In this document: piece after piece, positions 36,216-45,400 of the stretch
Layout: every line of letters starts with the position of its first letter
Position numbering within the stretch: position 1 is the first letter of the stretch
DNA from: Streptomyces sp. TRM68367
Lineage (GTDB): Bacteria > Actinomycetota > Actinomycetes > Streptomycetales > Streptomycetaceae
Assembly: GCF_014495685.1 (NCBI RefSeq)
Contig: NZ_JACTVI010000005.1
Coordinates: 142,834 to 206,833, forward strand
DNA length: 64,000 nucleotides
Reading direction: 5' to 3'
Notes under the pieces: model-generated
Database searches by the model: none
Told to the model about the DNA's origin: nothing
Seen by the model: only the letters and a program-made list of their open reading frames with translations
Translations under genes and position numbers: made by a program

Positions 36216-37260
36216 CGCGCCGGAGTTGGCTGCGGCGGCGGGCGGGGTGCCGATGGCGGATGCCGACGACTGGTTCGACCACCGGGAGCGGCTCGGGCCT
36301 CGCGGCTACAAGTACCTTCCGGCGGCCGCCCAGTACGCCCTCGCCGCGGCGCGGGGCGCGCTCGCCGACGGGGGCCTACCCGACGCGGTCCCGGCCGACC
36401 GGCGCGGGCTCCTGCTCGCCACCAACGCGGGGCTCGCCGGGCTCTTCGACGCCATGGACGCCACTGTTGCCGAGTCGGGTGCGGCCGGTATCTCCCCCGC
36501 CTCGGCCCCGTACTTCGCGGTCAACGTCCTCGGCAACCGGCTGGCCGTCGAGCTCGCCCTCAACGGCTTCGCACTGACCGTCGCCACGGCCCGTACGGCA
36601 GCGCTGGACGCGCTGTCCACCGCGGCTCTGGTACTGGCGTCCGGCCGCGCCGACGCGCTGGTGCTGGCGGCAACCGAGGAACCCGTCCCGGACGGCCGGG
36701 GCGGCGGGGGAGAGCAGGGCGCCGCGGTGCTCACGCTGGAGACCCCGGCCGGGGCGCGGGCACGCGGCTCGACGGTACGGGCGGCAGTGCGGGCCCGCTC
36801 CCTGTTCGTACCGCCTGCCGCACTGGCCGACCCGGCGGGACGGACCCGTGCCGACCGCGCCCTCACCACGGCGCTGGCGGAGCTGGCCGCTCCAGGGGAT
36901 CGCCCCGTCATGCTCCACCTCGACCTGGACGACTCCCCGGTCGCCGAGGCGGTCGCGTCCGCGGCAGCCGCGCGCCGCCCGATCCCGTCCGGCGATGCTC
37001 CCCTGACCGACACCCCCGGACCCCCCAGCCTCAGCCCGGCGGCAGCCCCGGGACCGCGGACCGGCTGTCTGGGCCCCGCCCTGGCCGTGGCCCACGCCGT
37101 CACCGCACAGGACGGGGCCGCCCGGCTGGTCGTCTGTGCGACCGGCGCCGGGCATGTGGCGCTCGTGCGTGTCTCCCCCGTAGCCGTGCCGTCCGTATCC
37201 GCCGCGTCCGTCGAACCGCCCCGCCGCACACAGGAGTCAGAGCATGCTGAAGTCGCTTGA
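36151..37260 (+). CDS. KS-like protein without active-site Cys (CLF2)
   Basis: A 369-residue protein from ATG 36151, chosen because VVTGSGVVTPWGDAPEL (the N-terminal KS strand) begins about 12 residues after it; the upstream in-frame extension is the shadow of KS3. In place of the KS nucleophile motif it reads ALTVATARTAALDAL, and the HGTG motif is absent. It has a long low-complexity Ala/Pro stretch near residues 290-320. This is the chain-length-factor pattern. It probably pairs with KS3. The stop overlaps the enoyl reductase start region. Confidence 0.85.
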   Translation: MTDVSADELVVTGSGVVTPWGDAPELAAAAGGVPMADADDWFDHRERLGPRGYKYLPAAAQYALAAARGALADGGLPDAVPADRRGLLLATNAGLAGLFDAMDATVAESGAAGISPASAPYFAVNVLGNRLAVELALNGFALTVATARTAALDALSTAALVLASGRADALVLAATEEPVPDGRGGGGEQGAAVLTLETPAGARARGSTVRAAVRARSLFVPPAALADPAGRTRADRALTTALAELAAPGDRPVMLHLDLDDSPVAEAVASAAAARRPIPSGDAPLTDTPGPPSLSPAAAPGPRTGCLGPALAVAHAVTAQDGAARLVVCATGAGHVALVRVSPVAVPSVSAASVEPPRRTQESEHAEVA

Positions 37261-38059
37261 GGGGAGCTGGTGCCTGGTCCTCGGGGTTTCCAGTGGGATC
37301 GGGCGAGCCATCGCCCTGGGGCTCGCCGAGGAGGGCGTCCATGTCGCCGGCGTGCACTTCGACACGGCGTCGCGTGCCGAGGAGGTCGAGGAACTCGTCG
37401 GTGAGATACGGGGCAAGGGCGTCGAGGCGCACTTCTTCAACGCCAACGCCGCCTCCCGGGGCACCCGGCAGGAGATCGTCCCCCAGCTGGCCGAGCTGAC
37501 CGGCACCACCGGCGGCGTCCGCATCCTGGTCCACTCCCTCGCCTTCGGCACCCTCGTGCCGTTTCTGCCGCGCGCCGGCTGGGACAAGCAGATCACCGCC
37601 CGCCAGCTGGAGATGACCCTCGACGTCATGGCGCACAGCCTCGTGTACTGGACACAGGACCTGCTCACGGCGGGCCTGCTGCGCGACGGCTCGAAGGTCT
37701 ACGCGATGACGAGTGCCGGCACCTCTCAGGCGCTGCCCAGCTACGGCGCGGTCTCCGCGGCCAAGTCCGCCCTGGAGGCCCATGTCCGCCAGCTGGCATG
37801 CGAACTGGCCCCCCGGGGTGTCGCCGTGAACGCGCTGCGCGCCGGCACCACCGTCACCCCTGCCCTGCGGCGCATCCCGGAACACGCCGACTACGTCGAG
37901 CGCGCCGCCGAGAACAACCCCCACGGTCGGCTGACCCGGTCCGAGGACGTAGCGGATGCCGTCGCACTGCTGTCACGCACCGAGTCCTCCTGGCTGACCG
38001 GCAACACCATCGGCGTCGACGGCGCGGAACTGCACGCCGCCGCCGGCGCCTGGGGCTGA
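37244..38059 (+). CDS. Enoyl-ACP reductase-like SDR (FabI class)
   Basis: A 271-residue short-chain dehydrogenase. The N-terminal nucleotide motif is LVLGVSSGIGRAIALGL. The active site is Tyr followed by Lys seven positions later (SYGAVSAAKSAL), the Y-x6-K spacing of FabI enoyl reductases rather than the Y-x3-K of ketoreductases. It would reduce some of the double bonds left by the dehydratase, making part of the chain saturated. It overlaps the preceding CLF-like gene by 17 bp. The assignment rests on the active-site spacing and operon context. Confidence 0.85.
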   Translation: MLKSLEGSWCLVLGVSSGIGRAIALGLAEEGVHVAGVHFDTASRAEEVEELVGEIRGKGVEAHFFNANAASRGTRQEIVPQLAELTGTTGGVRILVHSLAFGTLVPFLPRAGWDKQITARQLEMTLDVMAHSLVYWTQDLLTAGLLRDGSKVYAMTSAGTSQALPSYGAVSAAKSALEAHVRQLACELAPRGVAVNALRAGTTVTPALRRIPEHADYVERAAENNPHGRLTRSEDVADAVALLSRTESSWLTGNTIGVDGAELHAAAGAWG

Positions 38060-38103
38060 CCGGCCACGACCTCCACGACCTTCACCGACAGGAGCAGACA
38101 GCG

Positions 38104-39222
38104 ATGAGTGTCAGTCTTGCTACCGGAGCGGACCCGGACACCCTGGTCGTATCCGGCTGGTCGGCCGCCTCGCCGTACGGGCTCGGTGCCGAGGCCTTCG
38201 CCGAGGGGGTGCGGGAGAGCCGGGGCGGCATGCGCGCCGCGGACGACGCCCTCGACCTCGGCCCCTACGAACGGTCCGGGCACGTCCCGGGTTTCGACAT
38301 CAGGGCGGTGCTGGGCCGCAAGGGCACCCGGTCGATGGACCGGGCCACCGCGCTCGCCGTCGCCACCGCCGGGATGCTCCTGGAGCGGGCCGGCGGCGGA
38401 CTCGCCCAGGACGACCCGGAGGCCGTGGGCATGGTGCTCGGCACCGGGCACGGCAGCGTGCAAAGCATCATGGACTTCACCCGGGACTCCCTGACGGGCG
38501 AGAAGCCCTTCCACGTGGACCCGGCCCTGTTCCCCAACACCGTGATGAACCGGGCCGCCGGCCAGAGCGCGATCTGGCACACCGTGCGCGGCCCCAACAC
38601 CACGGTTGCGGGCGGCGCCCTGACCGGCTTGCTCGCCCTCAACTACGCGGCCCGGCTGCTGCGCCGGGGCCACTGCGAGGCCGTCCTGTGCGGCGCCGTC
38701 GAAGAATTCTCCACCGAGCGTGCCTGGCTGGAGTACCGGGCCCGCGTCTCAGGCCCTTACCAGCAGCCCACCGGGCCGCTCGGCGAGGGCTGCGCGCTCT
38801 TCCTGCTGGAGCCGCTCGGCCGGGCCCGCACGCACGGCCGCCCCGCGCTCGCCACGCTGCTCGGCAGCCGTTTCGTCGCCTTCCACGCTCCGGAACGCGC
38901 CCACAACGCGGTCGTGCGTGCGGTCACCGAGGCCCTCAAGGAGGCCGACGTACGGCCCGACGAGGTCGCCCTGCTGGTGCCGTCCGACTGCGGCGGCCCG
39001 CTCGGCGGCCGTGAGGACGCGGCGCTCGCCTCGATCTTCGGCGAGCATCAGCCGCCCCGGTTGCGCCTACGCCGCCTGATCGGCGACCTGGGCGCCGCCT
39101 CCGCATCTCTCCAGCTGGCAGCCGCCGTGACCGTGACGGAGGCAGACCGCCCCGTGCTAATCACCTCGGTCGACCCTGACGGCCAGGCCGGGGCGGTCGT
39201 CCTGCGCACCGGTGCGCAGTGA
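38104..39222 (+). CDS. KS-like protein without active-site Cys (CLF3)
   Basis: A 372-residue protein, ATG 38104 with AGGAG upstream. It has the KS fold (VVSGWSAASPYGLGAEAF, then VGMVLGTGHGSVQSIMDF), but the nucleophile region reads NTTVAGGALTGLLAL with no Cys, and the first His motif is replaced by LVPSDCGGPLGG. This is the third Cys-less member, giving three complete KS (29190, 30500, 34914) and three CLF-like proteins. It may pair with KS1, the only KS without an adjacent partner. A 233-bp gap with a perfect palindrome follows. Confidence 0.82.
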   Translation: MSVSLATGADPDTLVVSGWSAASPYGLGAEAFAEGVRESRGGMRAADDALDLGPYERSGHVPGFDIRAVLGRKGTRSMDRATALAVATAGMLLERAGGGLAQDDPEAVGMVLGTGHGSVQSIMDFTRDSLTGEKPFHVDPALFPNTVMNRAAGQSAIWHTVRGPNTTVAGGALTGLLALNYAARLLRRGHCEAVLCGAVEEFSTERAWLEYRARVSGPYQQPTGPLGEGCALFLLEPLGRARTHGRPALATLLGSRFVAFHAPERAHNAVVRAVTEALKEADVRPDEVALLVPSDCGGPLGGREDAALASIFGEHQPPRLRLRRLIGDLGAASASLQLAAAVTVTEADRPVLITSVDPDGQAGAVVLRTGAQ

Positions 39223-39366
39223 GGCGGCAAGCGCCCTCGACGCGGGGCTTGGCGGGCGTCGTACGGATCTCGGTACTCGTCTCACCGTGGCCGCGCGTCA
39301 CACGGCGCCCTCGGCGGGAGCCGGGGCGATCCGCACGGCACTCCGTGGGCCGAGCGCGCTCCTCCG

Positions 39367-39392
39367 CCGGTGGGCGCCGCGGCGCCCACCGG
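39367..39392. repeat. Perfect 26-bp GC palindrome between KS-like gene and ACP
   Basis: CCGGTGGGCGCCG joined directly to its reverse complement, in the 233-bp gap 39223-39455 that otherwise contains nothing recognisable. It could be an attenuator or partial terminator that sets ACP expression relative to the upstream KS genes. Confidence 0.5.
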
Positions 39393-39455
39393 CTGCGCCG
39401 CCTGCTCGTGAACCTCTCGTATGCCAACCACCATCCGGAAGGACGCGTGTACCCC

Positions 39456-39722
39456 ATGCCCGACATCACCACCACACCCGTGCTCGACAAGGAACAGCTG
39501 CGTGACCTGGTGGCCGACGTCCTCGATCTGGACGTCGCCGAGGTCACCGACGAGGCCCACTTCACGGAGGACCTGGACGTCGACTCGCTGATGGCGCTGG
39601 AGATCACCGTGCGCCTGGAGAAGGAGTACGGCGTCAAGCTCGCCGAGACCGAGCTGGCGTCGATCACCTCCCTGCACGGCACCTACGAGCTGCTCGACCG
39701 CAAGCTGCGGGAGACCCGGTGA
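39456..39722 (+). CDS. Acyl carrier protein (second PKS ACP)
   Basis: An 88-residue protein from ATG 39456 (ATCCGGAAGGACG upstream). Typical ACP: LRDLVADVLDLDVAEVTDEA, then the attachment Ser in EDLDVDSLMALEITV. It is closer to classical type II PKS ACPs than the one at 28886 and is coupled to the dehydratase gene (GTGA overlap). Probably the main chain carrier for the dehydratase and ketoreductase encoded right after it. Confidence 0.93.
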   Translation: MPDITTTPVLDKEQLRDLVADVLDLDVAEVTDEAHFTEDLDVDSLMALEITVRLEKEYGVKLAETELASITSLHGTYELLDRKLRETR

Positions 39723-40153
39723 GCGCTGCCTCACCACTGGGCGACCTCGAGCTGATCCGCACCGGCCCGACGGGCGCGCTCGGTGCCTTCGACGCGCCGG
39801 AGGACGGCCCGGTCATGGCCGGCCACTATCCCGGATTCCCCGTGCTGCCCGGGGTGTTCCTCATCGAGGCCGCCGACCGCACGGTCCGTCAGTGGGCCAT
39901 GGACAACCCCGTCGCCGAGCCGCCCGGCGAGGTCGCCCACACCGGCGAGGTGGAGCTGGTCGCCATGGACCGGTGCCGCTTCCACCGGCCGGTCTTCCCG
40001 GGCGACCGCGTGCTGGCCGACGTCACGGTCGCCGACAACGCGGCCGGGCTGCTGTTCAAGGCGGCCATCGCCACCAACCACGGCAAGGTCGCCGACATCC
40101 GGCTGCGCTACCGCGTCCGGGACGGCCGGGACCAGGAAGAGGGCACCTCATGA
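39719..40153 (+). CDS. FabZ/FabA-like hotdog dehydratase, active subunit
   Basis: A 144-residue protein starting at GTG 39719. It contains AGHYPGFPVLPGVFLIEA, which is the dehydratase active site (catalytic His in G-H-Y-P and the acidic partner in L-I-E-A). It would convert 3-hydroxyacyl-ACP to the trans-2-enoyl form. The next gene (4-bp overlap) is a related hotdog without that His, suggesting a heterodimeric dehydratase as in other highly reducing type II PKS and aryl-polyene systems. Confidence 0.88.
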   Translation: MSAASPLGDLELIRTGPTGALGAFDAPEDGPVMAGHYPGFPVLPGVFLIEAADRTVRQWAMDNPVAEPPGEVAHTGEVELVAMDRCRFHRPVFPGDRVLADVTVADNAAGLLFKAAIATNHGKVADIRLRYRVRDGRDQEEGTS

Positions 40154-40653
40154 CGGCGTACGGCGTCGACCGCATCAAGAACACCATTCCGCACCGCGGG
40201 GAGATCCTCCTGGTAGACCGCGTCACGCAGGTGACACCGGGCGAGAGCCTGACCGCGCTCAAGGCGGTCTCCGGCAACGAGCCCTGCTACACGCCTCTCG
40301 GCCAGGATGCCGCAGCCGCCGACTACGCCTATCCCACCTCGCTGGTGATCGAGTCCTGGGCCCAGTCCGCGGTGCTGCTGTCCGTGTGGGACAACCCCAA
40401 CCCGGACGTGCTGGCCGGGAAGGTCGAACTCGCCGGCGCCATCAACGAGGTGGCCTTCGGCGTGCGCGTCCACCCCGGGGACGTCCTGGAGCACCGGGTG
40501 CGCCTGGTGAAGTCCGTGGACGAGACGGCGGTCCTCGCGGGCGAGACGTACGCCGCCGGCCGTGAGGTGTTGCGCATCGGCTCCTTCGTGGTAGCGCTGC
40601 GTGATGTTTCGGAACTGCTGCAGGCGCCCGACCGTGCCCTGTCGAAGGTGTGA
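40150..40653 (+). CDS. FabZ-like hotdog protein lacking the catalytic His (dehydratase partner)
   Basis: A 167-residue protein. It keeps the FabZ-like N-terminus (IKNTIPHRGEILLVDRVTQV) and the central helix (YPTSLVIESWAQSAVLL). However, where FabZ has N-E-P-F-F-x-G-H-F-P it reads NEPCYTPLGQDAAAADYAYP: the Gly-His is gone while the Glu of the helix remains. It is therefore likely a structural or substrate-binding subunit paired with the preceding active dehydratase. SD-led ketoreductase follows 12 bp on. Confidence 0.85.
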   Translation: MTAYGVDRIKNTIPHRGEILLVDRVTQVTPGESLTALKAVSGNEPCYTPLGQDAAAADYAYPTSLVIESWAQSAVLLSVWDNPNPDVLAGKVELAGAINEVAFGVRVHPGDVLEHRVRLVKSVDETAVLAGETYAAGREVLRIGSFVVALRDVSELLQAPDRALSKV

Positions 40654-40665
40654 GGAGACGATCTG

Positions 40666-41424
40666 ATGTCCGCAGCGAGTGACACCCACCGCGACAAGGT
40701 CGCCCTGGTCACCGGAGGGTCCCGCGGCATCGGCCGCGCGGTCGTCGAACGGCTGGCCCGCGACGGTTACGACATCGGCTTCTGCTACCGCTCCGACGCG
40801 CAGGCCGCCGCCGTGGTGGAGAAGGAGGTGCGCGAGCTGGGTCGACGGGTGCTCTCCCGGCGGGTGGACGTGACCGACCGCGCCCAGGTGCAGGACTTCG
40901 TCACCGCGGCCGAGGAGGAGCTGGGCCCGGCGTCGGCCGCGGTCACCTCGGCCGGCATCACCCGCGACAACCCGCTGGTGCTGATGCCGGACGAGGACTG
41001 GGACGCGGTGCTGCGCACCAACCTGGACGGCACCTACAGCCTGTGCCGTGCGGTGGCCTTCCCGATGATCAAGCGGGGCGGCGGTGCAGTCGTCACGCTC
41101 TCCTCGGTGGCCGGGGTCGCGGGCAACGCGGGCCAGACCAACTACTCGGCGTCGAAGGCGGGGATCATCGGCTTCACCCGCTCCCTGGCGAAGGAGGGCG
41201 GCCGGCACGGCATCCGGGCCAACACGGTGGCGCCCGGCTTCATCGACACCGACATGACCTCGGTGCTGCCGCCGAAGGTGTTAAAGGAGATGCTGGGCCG
41301 CATTCCGCTGAAACGGTTCGGCCTCCCGGAGGACGTCGCCGCGCTGGTCTCCTTCCTGATCTCGTCCGAGGCGTCGTACATCACGGGCCAGGTCTTCCAG
41401 GTCGACGGCGGCATCGCGCTGTGA
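40666..41424 (+). CDS. 3-ketoacyl-ACP reductase (FabG-like)
   Basis: A 252-residue SDR. The NADPH motif is [18 protein letters not shown]. The catalytic Ser is in [12 protein letters not shown] and the Tyr/Lys in [12 protein letters not shown] (Y-x3-K), and it ends with [14 protein letters not shown]. It would reduce each 3-keto group formed by the KS/CLF pairs before dehydration. ATG 40666 is preceded by GGAGACGATCTG. The stop overlaps the next start (GTGA). Confidence 0.94.
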   Translation: MSAASDTHRDKVALVTGGSRGIGRAVVERLARDGYDIGFCYRSDAQAAAVVEKEVRELGRRVLSRRVDVTDRAQVQDFVTAAEEELGPASAAVTSAGITRDNPLVLMPDEDWDAVLRTNLDGTYSLCRAVAFPMIKRGGGAVVTLSSVAGVAGNAGQTNYSASKAGIIGFTRSLAKEGGRHGIRANTVAPGFIDTDMTSVLPPKVLKEMLGRIPLKRFGLPEDVAALVSFLISSEASYITGQVFQVDGGIAL

Positions 41425-42155
41425 GCGGCACGGCGGGCGGGGGCCGCCGCACCCGGCGGCCCCCGCGCTTCTACTTCTCGCTGCGCAGCCCCTACTCCTG
41501 GCTCGCCTACCGGGACCTGACGGCCCACCACCCGCGCCTGGCGGCCGCCCTGGAGTGGGTACCGTTCTTCGAGCCGGACGAGCTGAGCCGCAAGCTGCTC
41601 GACGAGGCCGGCGGGGCCTTTCCCTACACCCCGATGAGCCCGGAGAAGCACCGCTACATCCTCCAGGACGTGCGGCGCCTGGCCGCCGAGCGGGGGCTGT
41701 CGCTGAGCTGGCCCGTGGACCGCGAGCCGGTATGGGAGGTGCCGCACCTCGGCTATCTGGCCGCGGCCCGGTACGGCATGGGCCCCGAGTACATCGCGCT
41801 CGCCGCCCGGGCCCGCTGGGAGCTCGGGCAGGACATCTGCGACCGGTCGGTGATCGGTGGCTTCGGCGCCCGACTCGGCCTCGACAGCGAGGAGTTGGCG
41901 TCGGCGTCAGATGATCCCGAGCTGCGTGCCGAGGGCGTGCGGGTGCTGCTGGAGATCCAGCGCGATGGCGTCTTCGGAGTGCCGTTCTTCGTCGACCACT
42001 ACGACAAGTACTGGGGCGTCGACCGGCTGCCCGCCTTCGTGGCGGCGCTCACCGGCCGCTCTCCCGGACTCGCGGAACCCCCGGCCGACCCGGAGGGTGC
42101 GCTCACCGAGCCCGAGCGGTCCGTCGACGACGGCCACGCGGGTGGATGCGGCTGA
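41421..42155 (+). CDS. DsbA/HCCA-isomerase-fold protein (thioredoxin fold, putative isomerase)
   Basis: A 244-residue protein from GTG 41421. [17 protein letters not shown] is the family signature: 2-hydroxychromene-2-carboxylate isomerases and relatives have the S-P-Y-S/A element in place of the C-x-x-C of Dsb[12 protein letters not shown] has the cis-Pro loop (G-V-P-x-F), and a helical insert lies between. It is the last gene of the PKS operon and ends before an inverted repeat. Such a protein could isomerise the geometry of a double bond in the polyene chain; this role is inferred from context only. A glutathione-independent redox role is less likely, since no C-x-x-C is present. Confidence 0.75.
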   Translation: MSGTAGGGRRTRRPPRFYFSLRSPYSWLAYRDLTAHHPRLAAALEWVPFFEPDELSRKLLDEAGGAFPYTPMSPEKHRYILQDVRRLAAERGLSLSWPVDREPVWEVPHLGYLAAARYGMGPEYIALAARARWELGQDICDRSVIGGFGARLGLDSEELASASDDPELRAEGVRVLLEIQRDGVFGVPFFVDHYDKYWGVDRLPAFVAALTGRSPGLAEPPADPEGALTEPERSVDDGHAGGCG

Positions 42156-42228
42156 GCCGCCCTTGCGGCCGACCGGATCCGGGCCGCCGTATGCCACCGC
42201 TTCCCCCCTGGTCGCGTACGGCATCCAC

Positions 42229-42270
42229 GGCCGCCGTACGTCACCGCCCCGCCGGCGTCGTACGGCGGCC
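42229..42270. terminator. Inverted repeat after the PKS operon, probable terminator
   Basis: Perfect 12-bp arms GGCCGCCGTACG / CGTACGGCGGCC separated by 18 bp, 73 bp after the last PKS gene and 80 bp before the next SARP site. No other feature is seen in 42156-42350. Confidence 0.6.
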
Positions 42271-42350
42271 GTTGCGGTCCGGGCGGACCGAATGCTGTAG
42301 GCCACCCGCCGTTTCGAACCGATCCGCCCCTCCCGATGCCCGGAAGGCCG

Positions 42351-42384
42351 CATATAGGTGCCGCATAGCGGGCGCCGGTTGGGT
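42351..42384 (+). promoter_or_regulatory. SARP-type activator site and promoter of the FAAL operon
   Basis: CATATAG (42351) and CGCATAG (42362), spaced 11 bp. The position corresponding to the -10 box, 28 bp from the first repeat, reads TTGGGT. The layout is the same as at 28793 and 51674. Confidence 0.75.
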
Positions 42385-42445
42385 GAACGACATACCGCTG
42401 CTGTGCGACCGCGGCCCCACCAGCCGCAGAGGGTGAGTAGTTGGG

Positions 42446-45400
42446 GTGACCGACTTCGAGAGCTTCGTCAGCGCGCTGCGCCGTAGGGCCGCACGAAAGC
42501 CCGCTCACAGCGCCGTCCGGTTCAGTACCGGGCCGGCCGAGGAGAGCCTGACCTACGCGGAACTGGACCGGGCCGCACGGTCCGCGGCCCAGTGGCTGCG
42601 CGGGCGGGTGGCGACCGGCGACCGGGTGCTGCTGTCCTGCGGTCCCGGCACCGGGTTCGTCCGGGCCTTCCTCGGCTGCCTCTACGCAGGCGCCGTGCCC
42701 GTCCCGGTGCCGCTGCCGGGGGGCTTCGGGCGCCAGGAAGCCCGTACGACGGCGATCGCCGCGGACACCGGGGCTCGGCTGGTGCTCACCGACGCGGCGA
42801 GTCTGCCCGCGGTGGAGCGCTGGCTGGAGGGGGAGCGGACGGCGCTCGCCGGGACCACAGCCGCCGCAGTGGAGTCCGCCGAGCGCGCCGGGGACGCGAC
42901 GGCCTGGGCCGAACGCACCGTTGAGCCAGGCGAGTTGTGCTTCCTGCAGTACACCTCCGGGTCGACCGGCGATCCGAAGGGCGTGATGGTCCCGCACGGC
43001 GCGCTGGTGCACAACCTGCGGCTGATGCGCGACAGCCACGGCTGGCACGGCGGCATGACCTGGTGCAGCTGGCTGCCCGCCTACCACGACATGGGTCTGA
43101 TCGCGATGATGCTCGCCCCGCTGTATCTCGGCGGGACCGCGGTGATGATGTCGGCGACCGAGTTCCTCAAACGGCCGGTCTCCTGGCTGCGGCTGATCGC
43201 CCGGCACAAGGCAGACATCAGCTGTGCGCCGAACTTCGCGTACGACCTGTGCGCGCGCCGCCTCACTGAGGAGCAGACCACCGGGCTGGACCTGTCCCAC
43301 TGGCGCTACGCCTGCAACGGCGCCGAGCCTGTCGACGCCGCGACCCTCGCCCGCTTCGCAAAGCGGTTCGCGGGCGCGGGCTTCTCGGCGCGCTCCCTGC
43401 TGCCCGGCTACGGTCTCGCCGAGTCCACGCTCTACGTCTCCGGCACGCCTGTGGACGAGCCGCCGACGGTGCTGCGTGCGGACGCGGGGGCGCTGGCCGA
43501 CGGCCTGGTGACGCAGGCGGAGGGCCGGTCCAGTGGGGCGGTGCAGGAGCTGGTGAGCAGCGGGGTGGTGCGCGGCCTTGACGTGCGTGTCGTGGCCGCC
43601 GACACGGGTGCGGTGCTGCCCGACGGCCAGGTCGGCGAGATCTGGATCCGCGGCGACAGCGTGGCGCTCGGCTACTGGAACCGCCCGGCCGAGACCGAGC
43701 GGACATTCCGCGCGGTCACGGCCGACGGTGCCAGGCCGTTTCTGCGCACCGGTGACCTGGGGGCGCTGCGCGACGGCCACCTCTATGTGACCGGCCGACT
43801 GAAGGAAATGATCATTGTGCACGGCCGGAATCTGTATCCGCACGACGTCGAGCGCGAACTGCGCGACATCGACCCGGCCTTCGGCGACCTGCCCGCCGCG
43901 GTCTTCGCCTCCCGGCCCGGCGGCTCCGTCGCGGAGGAGGTCGTCGCAGTCCAGGAGGTCCACAGCCGCGGCGTCCCCGCCGAGACCCTCGCCACCCTGG
44001 CCCGCACCACCCGCGCCCGGCTGGCCCAGCGCCTGGGCGTCCGGGTCGGCGGCGTGGTCCTCGTCAAGCCCGGCCGTATCCAGCGCACCACGAGCGGCAA
44101 GATCCGGCGCACGCAGATGCGGATTCTGTTCGAAGAAGCGCAACTGTCCACGCTGCATGAGGAGTTGTCACCGCAGCTGCGCGCGGCGTTTCGCAGCGAG
44201 GGGGATCCCGTCGACGCGGCGCCCGACCTTGCCGCCACCCCATCGGGGAACACCGCAGGGGCGGAGGGCACGGGGGCCTGGGGCATGCGGGCGGCAGACG
44301 AACCGGCACCTCGCGGGCCGGCCGGCGCTCCTCGCTCGGAGGTGGCCGCTGAGGCCCACAAGCCCATCGAGCCGCCGTCCGACGGCCGGGCGAACGGCGT
44401 CGGCATGTCGGCGGGCGGCGTGGCCCCGCGCTGCGGGGTCGGCCGGGACGCGAACGAGCTGCGAGTGCCGCCTGTGGTCGAGGGCGAGGTATGGGATCCG
44501 TACGCGCTCGGCCGGGAGCTGGAGATGCGGCTCGGGGACCCGGGGGACGGGCGGCAGCTGTTCTCCTACCGGGGCAGTGCGCAGGCCGACCGGGCGGAGG
44601 AGTTCCCGGCGGGCGTGTGCCGGGAGCTGGACGCGTCGGGGCTGCCCCGGTGGTTCGTGCCCGCCCGGTTCGGTGGCGAACTGCGCAGCGCCGAGGAACT
44701 GTCGCAGCTCATCCGGATCCTGGCCCGGCGGGATTTCACCGTCGCGCTCGGCCACGCCAAGACCTATCTGGGTGCCGTGTCGGTCTGGCTGGCCGGGCGG
44801 CCGGAACAGGCCGGCGCTCTCGCGTCACGGGTCTGCGAGGGGGCCGTCGTCTCCCTCGCGCTCACCGAGCGAGCCCACGGCAGCGACCTGCTCGCCGGCG
44901 AGCTGCGCGCCGAGCGCACCGCGGGCGGGTGGCGACTGGACGGCGAGAAGTGGCTGATCAACAACGCCGGACGGGCCGAGTTCGTGTGCGTCCTGGCGCG
45001 CACCAGGCCCGACGGCGGCAGCCGCGGCTTCAGCCTGTTCCTCGTGGACAAGGCGCGGCTGGCTCCCGGCACCTGGCGATCCCTTCCGCGCGTCCCTACC
45101 CACGGCGTGCGCGGCGCCGACATCAGCGGCATCGCCTTCGACGGCGCCGAACTCCCCGCCGACGCGCTGGTCGGCGCCGAAGGGGCGGGCCTGGAGATCG
45201 TCCTCAAGGGCTTCCAGATCACCCGCACCCTGTGCTCGGCGATGTCCCTAGGTATGGCCGACCACGCCCTGCGCATCGCCACCGGCTTCGCCCGCGCCCA
45301 TCGGCTCTACGGCCGCCCCCTGGACGGCCTGCCGCACGCCGCGCGGACCCTCGCCGAGGCCTACGCCGACCTGCTGGCCATGGAGGCCGCGAGCCTCGTC

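Noticed and set aside
28886..42155. Aromatic type II polyketide cluster
   Set aside because: There is no cyclase or aromatase, while enoyl reductase and dehydratase are present, so the chain is reduced rather than cyclised.
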